The translations under genes and the position numbers were made by a program. A stretch of 64,000 bases of DNA from Schizosaccharomyces osmophilus (lineage: Eukaryota > Ascomycota > Schizosaccharomycetes > Schizosaccharomycetales > Schizosaccharomycetaceae): NCBI RefSeq assembly GCF_027921745.1, contig NC_079240.1:1853001-1917000 (forward strand), in the 5' to 3' direction. The notes beneath the pieces are model-generated. The model searched no databases. It was not told the DNA's origin and worked only from the letters and a program-made list of their open reading frames with translations. Below are positions 50,599-61,848 of the stretch, piece by piece (position 1 is the stretch's first letter; every line of letters begins with the position of its first letter).

Positions 50599-51963
50599 AT
50601 GGACTTCTTGAAACTCAGTGTGAAACGAAGTAGTTTGCCTTTTATTGTCGGAACAATCGCAATTGCGTTGTTTACAGACCTTTTTCTCTATGGTGTTATT
50701 ACTCCCATTCTTCCCTTTTCGTTGGTAGATCGAGTTGGGGTTCCCCCAGAAAAAGTTCAGACTGTCATCAGTACACTTCTTTCTGTCTATGCAATCGCAA
50801 ACATTACAGCAAGTTCCCCGATTGGGTACCTTGCAGACAAATTCTTAACTAGAAAAATGCCCATGCTAATTGGGCTCTTGTTTTTGACATCTGCAACAGG
50901 TTTACTCACAGTAGGCACGAACGTGCCTATGCTCATCATAGCCCGCGCTCTTCAAGGATTGTCTGCGGCGGTCGTTTGGACAGTGGGCTTGGCTTTATTA
51001 GTCGATGTCGTTGGACCAGAGCATATTGGGTCAACGATGGGTGGAATTTTTGGTTTTATTTCTCTTGGTGAAATAGTCGCCCCTGTATTTGGAGGAATTA
51101 TATATGAATCCATGGGTTATTATGCTGCCTTTGGTATGTGCTTCATTATTCTGTTCATCGATATAGTCCTCCGGCTTCTTATGATTGAGCCAAGAGAAGC
51201 AAAGAAAATTTCACCTGATGACCCTGAAAGCCAGCCAATTTTACGTCCTACAAATGATCCTCTAACATCTAACAGCGCTTCGTCGAATCCAATTGTTAAA
51301 ATCTTTTGTCTACCTATTTACAAACTTTTATCTCATCGTCAGCTCATTGGACCTTTTTGGACGAGTTTTGTAAATTCATCTTTGTTTTCTTCTTTTGATG
51401 CCACAGTTCCATTGGAGTTGCAAAAGATTTTTGGATTTAATTCCCTTCAATGTGGCTTAATGTTTGGCGTTTTAAGTACTCCATACTTTTTCTGCGGAGC
51501 TTGGGCCGGCGCTATGGTAGACCGCAAAGGCTCTCGGACCATTGGTATGTACTCCTACGCTGTCCTGGGTTCTACCTTACTTCTTTTGTGTATACCTAGA
51601 ACATACTCTATTTCCAACGTATACTTGTTTGGTATCTTTTTGGCTTTGAATGGTGTTGTCTTGTCATTCACATCATCTCCAGGATTTGTCCAGTCCTCTC
51701 GTTATGTTGCCGAATACGAGCTGGAACACCCTACTTTCTTTGGACGTAATGGCCCTTATACACAGCTCTTTAGTGCTTACAACATTGTTTACTCTCTTGG
51801 CATGATTATCGGTCCTGTAGTCGCTGGATTTCTTCGGGATCGTTACGGTTTTATCGCTTCAACTATTTCCATATCAGCACTATGTTTCAGTGCTAGCATC
51901 GTAGCATGGTATTGCTTTAGTGATCGTGATGAAAATGAAGAGTCTGTTCACTGTTCATTTTAA
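50599..51963 (+). CDS. MFS transporter, vesicular-amine/DHA-like
   Basis: Major facilitator of twelve membrane segments, 454 residues. ATG at 50599 gives MDFLKLSVKRSSLPFIVG; the frame extends upstream for seven codons without an ATG. The DHA-type motifs are ITPILPFSLVDRVG (TM1 end), SPIGYLADKFLTRKMPML (motif A, between TM2 and 3), ARALQGLSAAVVWTVGLALL (motif B, TM4) and GEIVAPVFGGIIYESMG (motif C, TM5), as in drug:H+ and vesicular monoamine transporters. A central cytosolic loop of about 50 polar residues follows TM6. The C-terminus is short and acidic. Substrate unknown. By memory it corresponds to SPCC18.02. Confidence 0.92.
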   Translation: MDFLKLSVKRSSLPFIVGTIAIALFTDLFLYGVITPILPFSLVDRVGVPPEKVQTVISTLLSVYAIANITASSPIGYLADKFLTRKMPMLIGLLFLTSATGLLTVGTNVPMLIIARALQGLSAAVVWTVGLALLVDVVGPEHIGSTMGGIFGFISLGEIVAPVFGGIIYESMGYYAAFGMCFIILFIDIVLRLLMIEPREAKKISPDDPESQPILRPTNDPLTSNSASSNPIVKIFCLPIYKLLSHRQLIGPFWTSFVNSSLFSSFDATVPLELQKIFGFNSLQCGLMFGVLSTPYFFCGAWAGAMVDRKGSRTIGMYSYAVLGSTLLLLCIPRTYSISNVYLFGIFLALNGVVLSFTSSPGFVQSSRYVAEYELEHPTFFGRNGPYTQLFSAYNIVYSLGMIIGPVVAGFLRDRYGFIASTISISALCFSASIVAWYCFSDRDENEESVHCSF

Positions 51964-52591
51964 AGATGGTATGGTGCTTATTTATCGTCCAAGTGGGAAA
52001 TTCTTGACTGACGAAAATAAAAAAAATATTTAAAACACAGAACGACTTTGGTGCTGTCTCAGATCTGTTAATTATAAAAAATCGAGTGCAGTCTGGTTTA
52101 ATTAAAAAAATATTACGCACTAATTTATTTATTGTTCTGCTTGCTTTTGGTCTTATAAGGGCTGGCTGGAAACTGTATAATTTTACGGTGCTGAATGGAA
52201 AAAGTTCGGCTTCATCCTATCCGGCTATAGTGGTTGATGTTTTTGTTTATTACAACTTAGCATTGGAGCATTGGAACTCTGATATTATTATACTATATAT
52301 CTTGTCAAGTTGTATCACTCAAGGGTTTTCAGTAATTCTGTGAGAAGTTGTAAATCGCTTATGATTCCATTGCAGGTGCATAATCTTATTAATTTAGATA
52401 ATATTAGATTATATTAATTGAAGAAAGCCTAATTTACAGAAAGGTAATAAAATTATCGGGATTTTTTTCCTTCTTCAAGCCTAAAAACAATCAAAATTTG
52501 TCTGCTTTGTGTTACTTGATTGCTACCTGTCAACAATAATGCAGGCTGTTTGCCACGACGAAACTTGTCTTCCTACAATACTGAACTCTGG
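51964..52591. other. Intergenic region, MFS transporter to NF-X1 gene
   Basis: A 628-bp stretch. It contains a frame at 52086-52343 without an ATG start, and a short upstream ATG frame at 52542 (about 31 codons, overlapping the start of the NF-X1 gene in another frame). No recognisable gene. Confidence 0.5.
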
Positions 52592-55500
52592 ATGGAAACA
52601 TCTAAGAATTCCCCTGAAGCTCATACTGTAAAGAAGGGTGGTCGAAAATTTCCTAGAAAGAATAGAAATTCATCGACTCAATTGTCATCTTCTAAACAAA
52701 ATGGTGTGAATACCGAGCATTCGAAAACCACTTCTGCTACCATAGACGGTGAGCCTTCAGGTTCAAAGAGGGCGTCTTCAGCAGCCTCTCTATCAGCCGA
52801 TGCCCCTAGTTTTGTTCCAGGCATGGGCTTGTTAACGGAATCTTCATTTGGAAACCGTTCTAACGAAACAAACGAAAAACCCTCGAATTCAGAAAAAGCG
52901 GAACCAAATTCCAAAAAGAACAGGAATAGAAACAGAAAAAGGCCTTCTTCAACAAAGAAGGTTGACGGCGTTTCTACTGAACAATTTAATGATACTGCGT
53001 CTTCCAAAAGGAATGGAAGAGAGCATAACAGGAAACCGAGTAATGCCAACGCTGAAAAGCAAAATGAGACAAACAAGCCCAAAGAAGAACCAAAGGCTTC
53101 TAAAGGGAAAAAGAGAGAAGGATCTAAAAAGCCAAAGGAGAGCATTGATCTTTCTAAGCTTGACATGACTTCGAGAATGATTTTCGAGATAAAAAAAATG
53201 CTTTACGAATGTAGTGTTTGTACTGACATTGTGAAAACAAGCACCCCTGTTTGGACCTGTTCGACTTGTTTTCACGCTTTCCATTTGAAATGTACTAGAA
53301 AATGGATGAAAAATTCTATTGAGCAAAGGAACGAGCCGGTCTGGCGTTGTCCTTCTTGTCAAACTCCACAAAAAGAAACGTCTCTGCAGTACACTTGTTG
53401 GTGCGGTAAACAAGATGAACCTGAGTCTGTTAAAGGGTTGACACCTCATTCTTGTGGCGAGCCTTGTGGTAGGACTCGAGGTCAGGATTGTGTACACCCA
53501 TGTCCATTACTTTGCCATCCTGGTCCTTGTCCACCTTGTACGGCTACTGTTGAACAGTTTTGCCTTTGTGGTAAGGAAAGCAAAATAACTCGTTGCTCAG
53601 GAAAGTCCAGAGCTCCCCAAGAATCTTTCAGATGCGAAAATATATGTGGTGAAGTTTTGCCATGCAGTAAGCATACCTGTAAACAACGTTGTCATTCAGG
53701 TTTATGTGGTGCATGCTATGAACCTATTCGTGCAAGCTGCTATTGTGGTGCTCATTCAAAAACATATACATGCTCTGTCTTACCAGATCCCATTTCATGT
53801 GTAAGACTTGTGGATGGCACAGTCGCCGAATATAATGGTTATTATAGCTGCGGCAGTTTTTGTGAGCAGTACTTCGATTGCGGAATTCATAGGTGCTCGA
53901 AGGTTTGTCATCCTCGATCAAAAACTCTTGAACAGTGTCCTTTATCCCCGAGTATCGTAGCAAAATGCTTTTGTGGAAAAAAGAATATTTCCGACCTGCT
54001 GAATGGCAGCGAGCGTAATTCATGCGAGGATTCTATTCCTACTTGTGGAAATATTTGTTTGAAACAACTGCCTTGCGGGCATCAATGTAAACAGAATTGT
54101 CATCCAGGTTCTTGTGGATCTTGTCAAGAAGTTGTCACCGTTCCATGCAGGTGCAAGTTCAATTCCGTGCAGGTTTCTTGTGAGGAACTTCAAAAGGGAT
54201 ATATACCAACGTGTGAACGACTTTGTAGCGTATTACTTAGTTGTGGGCGACATGAATGTAACAAAAAGTGTTGTAGTGGTTATCCTAAGGCACAAGCTCG
54301 TCTGGCTTTACGTCCAAAAGGTGCTTTGCTTCGTTATCATTTACTTTCTGAAGAATTTGAAGAAGAACATATATGCTTACGTCCTTGCAACAAGAAGTTG
54401 GGTTGTGGTAATCATTCCTGCAATCATATGTGCCATCGTGGCCCTTGTCCTCGATGCTTGGAAGCTTCTTTTGAAGAACTTACTTGCACTTGTGGACGTA
54501 CGAAATTGTATCCCCCCATCCCTTGCGGTACACCTATTCCTAGCTGTCCTTATCTTTGTACCTTACCGAAATCCTGTGGACATCCTCAGGTAAAACACAA
54601 TTGCCATCCACCTTCGGAGCCTTGTCCCTTTTGTCCGTATCTTGTGAAAAAGAACTGTCTTTGTGGCAAACATCTGATGGAAAATCAACCCTGCTCGAAG
54701 GAAAATGTTCGCTGCGGAACGGTTTGTGGAAAGCTGTTAGGTTGCGGAATTCACAAGTGTGAGAAAACATGCCATCGCGAGGGAGAATGCGAAAGTGTTT
54801 GCAGAAAACCTTGTGGAAAGCGTAGATTGTATTGTGAGCATACTTGTGAATTACCTTGTCATTCCGAAATCCCATGCGATCAGAAAGTGTCATGTAAAGC
54901 AATGGTGGCTGCTGTGTGTTCATGTGGATTAATTAAGACTCAGGTATCTTGTGGTGCAAGTTTTGAAAATCCTTCTCCTGAGCATAAAATATCTTGTACA
55001 GTAGACTGCGCAAGAGAAGAGCGTAAACGTGTTTTAGCAGATGCGTTGAATATTAACCCTGATCGAAAAGGCAAAGAGGTTTCACAATATACGAAGAGTT
55101 TATTGATTTATTATCGAGATAACAGAGAATTTGGTCGGGAAATTGAGACAGCTCTTTGTGATCTATGTGAAAGCGAAAAGCCCAGTGTTAGCTTTCCCCC
55201 AATGCAACGTGAACAACGATGGTTCATTCATACTTTAGCAAAGTTATATGGAGCAGAAAGCGAATCATTTGATTCTGAACCTAAACGCAATGTTGTTGTT
55301 TATAATAAAGGTATGGTAAAGACCCCGGGCGTGTTTTTGAAGGAAGCCTTGGATTATTATTCGCAGCATCCAACGATGTTATTACAAAGCGACAGTGCTT
55401 TTAGTAATGCGCCGTCTTCAAATGCGAGCAAAACAGTTGGGGCGGGTCAGGAAGAAATCTTTGAGTCATCTTATGATTCGGAATACAACGCTCTTTTTAT

Positions 55501-55876
55501 CACAGATTTCCGAAAGGAAGGTGAAATCTCTGAGGAAGAGATAAGAAATGCTTTGGCTGATATAGGTGATTTTGAAAGCATAACTTGGTCTATTTTCCGT
55601 GTAGAAAATGGTATTGTTATGAAGCCATTGGGCATTGAAGATATTGCTGGTATATCGTCGCGCTTAATTGCATTACGTGCATTAGTAAATCCGAGGATGT
55701 TAACTGCAAATATTGCTGACCGTTGTGATGTTTGTCAAGTGAATGAGGAGAATGTTGTTAGTAAAATTCGTATGCCACGAATTCGTTCCAAGAAGAAAGC
55801 ATTTTTAAAATTGGCCCCCTCACAATCTTTGAGCGCAGTGAATCCTTTTGAAACTTTGGAAAGAGACATTAATTAA
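52592..55876 (+). CDS. NF-X1 / shuttle-craft type zinc-finger protein
   Basis: Putative RNA- or DNA-binding regulator and E3 ligase of the NFX1/FAP1 family, about 1094 residues. The first in-frame ATG is 52592 (METSKNSPEAHTVKKGG); the frame is open upstream without ATG. Residues 1-180 are Lys/Ser/Asn-rich and disordered. A RING/PHD-like finger follows (CSVCTDIVKTSTPVWTC... to WRCPSC, about 205-255). Nine NF-X1 fingers of the C-x-H-x-C-x3-C-H type run from about 300 to 800, for example CKQRCHSGLCGAC and CKQNCHPGSCGSC. An R3H domain (EQRWFIHTLAKLYGAESES, EPKRNVVVY) sits at about 870-920. The C-terminal 180 residues resemble an RRM-like fold. It corresponds by memory to SPCC18.03. Confidence 0.93.
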   Translation: METSKNSPEAHTVKKGGRKFPRKNRNSSTQLSSSKQNGVNTEHSKTTSATIDGEPSGSKRASSAASLSADAPSFVPGMGLLTESSFGNRSNETNEKPSNSEKAEPNSKKNRNRNRKRPSSTKKVDGVSTEQFNDTASSKRNGREHNRKPSNANAEKQNETNKPKEEPKASKGKKREGSKKPKESIDLSKLDMTSRMIFEIKKMLYECSVCTDIVKTSTPVWTCSTCFHAFHLKCTRKWMKNSIEQRNEPVWRCPSCQTPQKETSLQYTCWCGKQDEPESVKGLTPHSCGEPCGRTRGQDCVHPCPLLCHPGPCPPCTATVEQFCLCGKESKITRCSGKSRAPQESFRCENICGEVLPCSKHTCKQRCHSGLCGACYEPIRASCYCGAHSKTYTCSVLPDPISCVRLVDGTVAEYNGYYSCGSFCEQYFDCGIHRCSKVCHPRSKTLEQCPLSPSIVAKCFCGKKNISDLLNGSERNSCEDSIPTCGNICLKQLPCGHQCKQNCHPGSCGSCQEVVTVPCRCKFNSVQVSCEELQKGYIPTCERLCSVLLSCGRHECNKKCCSGYPKAQARLALRPKGALLRYHLLSEEFEEEHICLRPCNKKLGCGNHSCNHMCHRGPCPRCLEASFEELTCTCGRTKLYPPIPCGTPIPSCPYLCTLPKSCGHPQVKHNCHPPSEPCPFCPYLVKKNCLCGKHLMENQPCSKENVRCGTVCGKLLGCGIHKCEKTCHREGECESVCRKPCGKRRLYCEHTCELPCHSEIPCDQKVSCKAMVAAVCSCGLIKTQVSCGASFENPSPEHKISCTVDCAREERKRVLADALNINPDRKGKEVSQYTKSLLIYYRDNREFGREIETALCDLCESEKPSVSFPPMQREQRWFIHTLAKLYGAESESFDSEPKRNVVVYNKGMVKTPGVFLKEALDYYSQHPTMLLQSDSAFSNAPSSNASKTVGAGQEEIFESSYDSEYNALFITDFRKEGEISEEEIRNALADIGDFESITWSIFRVENGIVMKPLGIEDIAGISSRLIALRALVNPRMLTANIADRCDVCQVNEENVVSKIRMPRIRSKKKAFLKLAPSQSLSAVNPFETLERDIN

Positions 55877-56435
55877 ACATATCTGGAGGTTGATAAGCTC
55901 TGTTATATATTTATTAAAAGTTCATCAAATGAACTGAGAAATAAGTTTTTGGAAAAGTGGAAAGTGTATGGACCACTTGGAAGTTTTACTTAATGATTAG
56001 ATGAATTGTGTGAACAGGTTTCATTATATGAAGGGAAAAAGTCTTTTTTTTGTTTTAGCAGCGATTTTACAGTGTTTTGTAGATAAACCAGCTAGTTTGT
56101 AAAGCATCCATTGTAAGTCGAATCCCTGTAAAAGTTTTTTTTTTTTTTTTAAGAAGTATAAATAGGTAAAATATTTAACGACAATGTTTTACATTTTTAT
56201 TTCGGTTTTCTACTTATCATGTGGCCTTAGTTTTTCTTTCTTATGGTGTTGACCTTCGATGAATGCAACCCTCACATGTAAGTGACATTGGAGAATCCCA
56301 GTTACAATTGCAAATAGAATAAGGACTTGCATTAAACTTGTTTATAGTGGTTAAGGAAATGCAACGTTTTGAAACCCAAACAAAAGATCATGAATCTAAC
56401 AAAATAAAAAATGTTGACCGGTAGCACATACATGA
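55877..56435. other. Intergenic region, NF-X1 gene to pof6
   Basis: A 559-bp stretch with T runs at about 56044-56052 and 56137-56150. An upstream frame starts with ATG at 56411 (13 codons including stop) and overlaps the pof6 ATG in another frame. No other gene is seen. Confidence 0.5.
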
Positions 56436-59128
56436 ATGAAGGGTTCTGAAGCTCGTGAAAATGCGTTAAGAAAAATACGTAAAAAGCTATTAAGTCGTCA
56501 AAATTACCAAACGGGTGCGCTGTACGGAAAGCTAACAATCAACATCTATTTGCGAATTTTCTCACTTGTTGGGACTGTAGACTTGTGCAATTGCCATTTA
56601 GTATGCAAGAAATTTTATGAATTATGTCGCTCAAACACCATCTATATAAAAAAGCTACTTTCGATGGAGGCATGGGACACTGCGTTGTCGAAGTCATTAT
56701 ACTTAGAATCTAGAAGTGGGGGAATGTCCAGTGAAGGAATGTCGAGTAGTGTTGAAAAGACCAAGGGTTCACAAAGTGAAAGTACTTCTAGTTACGGTGC
56801 TATGGAGAAATCGATTGGAACATTACCACATTCTTTGTTAGGCACACTGCCAGAAAACGAAACGTCTTTACCAATAGCGGTCGATTACTATACACCACAA
56901 GGTAGAGAAGATGTGATGCATGTATTCGACAGAGTTAGTCACCGAATTGAAATGGCGCGACTAGATTACATTCGTGTTTGGAGAACACTAGCTCCAATGT
57001 ACCGAAATTTGGCCTACGCTAGTAATACATTAGACCCGATAGCTTTTTCTTCCTTCCAAACGCCGGAAGAACAAGCTATTGTCTTAAAGTTTTTACTTCG
57101 ATTTGGTAACTCTAAACCTTACGGATGGCTTGACTCATCTATGCAGAATGCAATTTTAGATATGGCCGTTTTGTTTGAGCAGGCTTGCCTAGATGAGTTA
57201 GCGCTCGGTATAGATTCCCGAAACTTGGAGCTTGTTTCCCAATTTTCACATGTACTGCATGATTTTTCCAAGCCAAGTGTGTATGTTCAATTATACATGT
57301 CAAAGCATAGAGATTATCTACAATCGTACTTTCAATTTGACCCATACAGTCTTTTTACTATGAATTCCGACAATGAGCGCTCACAAATTCAATGGGGAAT
57401 CCTTGAGAATGTAATCAGCGAGACAATCAAGTTACTTACATCAGAATATGCTTTTACTTCAGCATCTTTTCCCGTCTCTGAGCTCGTTGAAATTCCATAT
57501 GCAAGAGAAATCGTTGGGAACTCCTTTAAAAATTATGTTACTTCGATCGTTGAGCATATAGGCGATGAGGAAGGTGATTTGTATTTGATCTTTATTTCTG
57601 GCCTTTATCGTCTATGTAAGCGTTTGTTTGATATTCCTTATGGTTCCCTACTTGTAGACACCATCTTTCAATCTCAAATTGATATATATATTTCCCAGGA
57701 GCTACATAATTTCAAGATTGTCGCACAATCTGTGGTAGATCAATGGGACATGTCTATACGAGAAAAGGAAGGTGCTACTGAGTCTTTCTTTTTCAGGAAT
57801 GTCGGTCAAAACACTGCAAAGAATAATTTCTTGGAAACTTTCAAGAACGTTATGCTGCTTCCTGTTTCCTTGTTTTCTTTCCCTTCTGAAAACAATGAGC
57901 AAACAAACTCAAGTCGGCAAGATCAAATTTCTAAAAAACCTGATTTGTATGATGGTTTGGATAATCTAGATCCCTCAAGATTTGTGCCGTCAAACGTATA
58001 TGTTTCGCAAGATCAATTATCACATCTGCCTACTACAGAGTTGGCAGCCCAGGCTGCCGTTTTGGATTCAAAATTGGAAGGTATAAGTAACATGTTCAGT
58101 TTAGAACTTGCCTTAAAAATAGTGCATTTATGTAAAATCAGTCTTGCTCGATCCAAAATTTTCCTTGGCATCTCAAACAGCCAAGATGAAGATATCCAAG
58201 CTTTGCAGAAAGACCTCTTTGTTCAGTTATTGAGACAATTGGGCCAAGGGCATCTTAAACATGGATTCGACCGAGCTATCGAACATCTATCTTTGTTCGA
58301 TCCTAGAAAAGACTTTTCTAATAATACCGTTGAACCTATTGTTAAATTTCTTGAGCTCATCACCGTTGGTGATATGATCCAGCAAATGATGGACACCTTC
58401 TATAATGAAGAAATGAGTTCAATCTGCGTTCGAGATGATATGTTTGATCCGGCGATTGCCGAAAAAAAAAAATTTGAACAACTGTTGGATGAAAGAGCTG
58501 CATTTGGTCTACATAAAGGAATTGATGTCATTATCGAGCATGTTGACTTCTTGCTGGAATCGAAGACGCCTATAAACTATTTCTCCCCTCAGTCTATTGG
58601 TCTTACAAATACGATGGTTGAACCCTCGGTGGCAGCGAAAAGTATTACTCAATTTTTGCGTACTCATATGAAGCTTCTAGTGGGCTGTACAGATCATGAG
58701 ATCTTGGACTTATTCTACAAAGAGATAGGAATGCGTTTATTCAATTCATTGACCCGTTATATAAAGCAACGTAAATTTACTGTTGAAGGAGGGTTGATGC
58801 TTTTGAGGTAAGTCATGTCTTTATTTTTGATGACAAGATGCACTAACATAATGCAAGTGATTTAAACGTCTATTACGAGTTTGTGGTTTCATTGAAACAG
58901 CGTGCATTGTTACCTTACTTCAGGGCTTTAAAAGAAATTGCACATTTATTCATTATTGATGGCAAGAATGCAGAAGAGATTGGAAAACTAGCAACTGACA
59001 ACTCTCGTTTTTCTACTGCGTTCCACACAGAAGAAGTTTACGAATTCATTCATTGCCGAATTGATTGGCTCAGCATAAAGTATCAAGTTGACAAGGTTAT
59101 TCATGGTTTGGCTTGCTGTATTATGTGA
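56436..59128 (+). CDS. pof6: F-box protein Pof6 with Sec10-like domain, two exons
   Basis: F-box protein involved in septation and membrane traffic, related to Rcy1 of budding yeast. Exon 1 is 56436-58807 and exon 2 is 58858-59128; the 50-bp intron has donor GTAAGT, branch CACTAACA and acceptor GCAAG. The product is 880 residues. The F-box lies at about residues 32-78 (YLRIFSLVGTVDLCNCHLVCKKFYELC). The rest is helical and Sec10-like, including GHLKHGFDRAIEHLSLFDPRK and, across the splice, the LLLRSDLNVYYEFV-type junction. Exon 2 encodes the last 90 residues and ends GLACCIM. The terminal CCIM could be read as a CAAX-box, the type of prenylation signal that Rcy1 carries, so membrane anchoring is plausible. 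Confidence 0.92.
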
Positions 59129-59259
59129 TTTGCATTTTTGACTTTTGGTAGCAGGTGCTTCACTGACGATTGTTTATGAGATTGATGAAATATTAAAATA
59201 CTGTATCTATGTATTATATTTATAATATGTGTATATAATATGAAGTTTATTTAGATGGT

Positions 59260-59297
<38 letters not shown>

Positions 59298-59458
59298 GAC
59301 AGCGTACATGATTTCGTAGCTAGTCTTAAGATGTGTGATACTGAAACAGTGTAAGCCACTAATAATTAACCCTTGTCATTATTTTTCTAAAAACTATGTC
59401 CAAAATTCCCTTAACTAATTAGCGAAAATAAAGATTGACACTTTATACTCAAACTTTT
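59129..59458. other. Convergent intergenic region pof6/rsa4
   Basis: This 330-bp stretch between two 3' ends contains a 30-nt T homopolymer at 59262-59291 and AT-rich flanks. Confidence 0.6.
59262..59291. repeat. 30-nt poly(T) tract
   Basis: An uninterrupted run of 30 T residues lies in a convergent gene spacer, like the longer run at 21521-21581. Confidence 0.85.
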
Positions 59459-61119
59459 TTAATGCGTCCATATCCGTACAGCTTTGTCGGCACCTCCTGA
59501 GGCAACGCGTTGCCCATCAGGCGACCAGTCTACGGCAAATACCTGGTCAATATGACCTGGCAAATCACACTTCAACTTTTTCGTACGGACATCCCAGACC
59601 TTCAACGTCGTATCTTGAGAAGAGCTTACAAGTAATCTGGAATCGGTAGACCAAGCACACTGATAAACAGCGGCAACATGTCCACGTAGCGTAGCAAGGA
59701 ATTTTCCTGTCTTCGCATCCCACAAGCGCACCGAACTATCGAAACTGGCAGTTGCAATATGACGACCATCGGGAGAAAATGATGCATAGTTTACTACCTT
59801 CTGGTGACCGTGCATTTTGGCAACAGCTTTAGTGGTTTTATAAGGATCCCATAACATTAATTGTAAGTCATCGCTTGCAGAAACAAGACGTTCGCCGGAT
59901 TGTTTTACACATATCTCATAACGCTCTTTAGCTTTGTCGCGTTCCTCACGAAAGTTCTTAGGTTTAAAATCGGTATGATCATAAGCACCAGAGCGCAAAA
60001 CATGTTCCGTAGACAAAGACAAATGATTGACACGGGCAGCGTGTCCCTTTAAAATGTGTAAACATTTTCCCTACGTGTGTTAATAGAACTGCAAAGAAAA
60101 GCAAATAAATTTGTTTACTTACGTCCTTGGCATCCCATATACGAATGGTTTTATCATATGAAGCAGAATAAATCCAATTCTGTCCACCCCATTTGACACA
60201 AGTGATGGGTGCAGTGTGACCAGAAAGTGTATATACAAGAGTCCTAAGTTTGGTGTTCCAAACACGAACGGTGTTATCTTTAGAGCCAGAGGCAAGTAAA
60301 TATGGACCAGACTCCGGACTCAAGTGAAGAGGCTGCCAACAAAGGGCCATAATAGGTTTGGTATGACGGCGAAGTGCATCACCAATGGGGGCGCCTTTCT
60401 TTGGTTCCCATAAACGGATCTATGATGTTAGAAGACTCGGAGAAATAGATGACAATTATACATACAGTATTGTCCATGCTTCCAGTAGCAATGATAGAGG
60501 CATCTGGAGCCCATGAAATACAAGAAACCCAATTCTGATGTCCTTTCAGAGTAGAGATGGGGGTTTGAGTATCGCAGTCCCATAACCTGGCTGTGCAGTC
60601 ACCACTTCCAGTAACCAAGCGAGCGCTAGAGCTTGGAGAAAACTGGGCAGAGATGATAGTGCCGTCATGTCCGTTCATTGAAGCTGCACATCGAGTGATT
60701 GCGCGAACCCGGAAAACTGCTTGAGGGGTATACAACAATGTTAAATGATCTTCGGTTTTCATGAGACCACTATGAAACACAGTAGTATAAAGGTTATCAG
60801 GAATTTCCACAGCATCTTCACCATGTTTTAAAGCAAAGGTGTAAGGAACGGGATCCTCGGGCTAAAAAAAAAACAGAGTTAGTAAGGAAGCTCAAAAAAT
60901 TTTAGATTCACGTACAGAACCAAGCAATTGATTTAAAAGGATATCTAATTGACGAGCCGAACTGTTTCCAGGGACCAAAAGAGAAGGAACTTCATGGCTG
61001 TCATCTGAGGCTCGAAACTGAATATTTACGAGTGGATATTTTTCAGGAACTTCGAACGGAGTAGGGTTCTGTTCTTCCTTTTTCTGTTTTTTGCTTTTAG
61101 GAGGAAGCAAAGTCGCCAT
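59459..61119 (-). CDS. rsa4: Rsa4 / Notchless WD-repeat ribosome assembly factor, four exons
   Basis: WD40 protein of pre-60S particles that is pulled by the AAA ATPase Mdn1/Rea1 during export maturation. Exons are 61119-60916, 60861-60466, 60419-60123 and 60070-59459; the introns are 54, 46 and 52 bp. The product is 502 residues. The N-terminal NLE domain (about 1-120) is the ubiquitin-like fold that binds Mdn1; it contains ALKHGEDAVEIPDNLYTTVF, and in the family an NLE-domain Glu coordinates the MIDAS metal. Eight WD repeats follow from about residue 130, with GH...WD pairs such as TGSGDCTARLWDCD and ASFDSSVRLWDAKTG, ending VASGGADKAVRIWTH. All junctions restore known WD repeat spacing. It is convergent with pof6. 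Confidence 0.95.
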
Positions 61120-61848
61120 TTTACCGACGTTTTCAGCAAATTGAAATTTGGCTGTGGTAGCAGGTTTTTTTAACAGTATTGAGCTACTAGAGTAAAAAAG
61201 AAGCGAAGCTTTATTACAACGACGAATGACATGTGAGATTGATATAATAAAGTAATTTAAGAACATTATTAAGCGATAATGGTACTACAAGGTGAACACG
61301 CTTTGCTATATATAAATTCTTTGCATAAAAAGGGCTTTGAATATACGACTATGAACAGTTGGTGTGTAGAGGGAACGAAAACTACAGTCCATAGGGATGA
61401 TAAAAATTAGTTGTAAAAGAATATATTGCTAGTGTCTATTTGGACAGGTCAATCCATCAGGATTATATTAGTAGCGGATATTAAACAAAATTATTTCATA
61501 GAATATGCTTTTCAAAGTAGGGCACCACTTGCTCGTTTGAAATTCACAAAGGATAAACGATCTATGTCCTAATCTACAAAGTATCACGCGGCAAACAAAG
61601 AGGAAAAGAAGAGTCGGGACAAGAAAACCAAACTTGGAAAGGGTAAAGGAATATAGAAGAAGTGGGAAACGGGAAGGTAGCAAGGGAAAAGACGTAGATA
61701 AGGACGAAATTAGAAGGCAAGGGAATAGAAAGCATGGACACGAAACGCTAAACAATGTACTTTTTAAATTCAAAAAAAAAAAAGCAAAAGCATTAAATAG
61801 TTCATGGGTAAAAGGATAAACAATAAGTTGATGAGGACGAAGTGGATT
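61120..61848. other. Intergenic region, rsa4 start to caf1 3' end
   Basis: A 729-bp stretch holding the rsa4 promoter and caf1 3' flank. The plus strand is purine-rich from about 61600 to 61800. Short frames only (for example 61634-61819), no family. Confidence 0.5.

Noticed and set aside
52086-52343. 85-codon hydrophobic plus-strand frame
   Set aside because: It starts with GTG and has no internal ATG; it lies in an AT-rich spacer.
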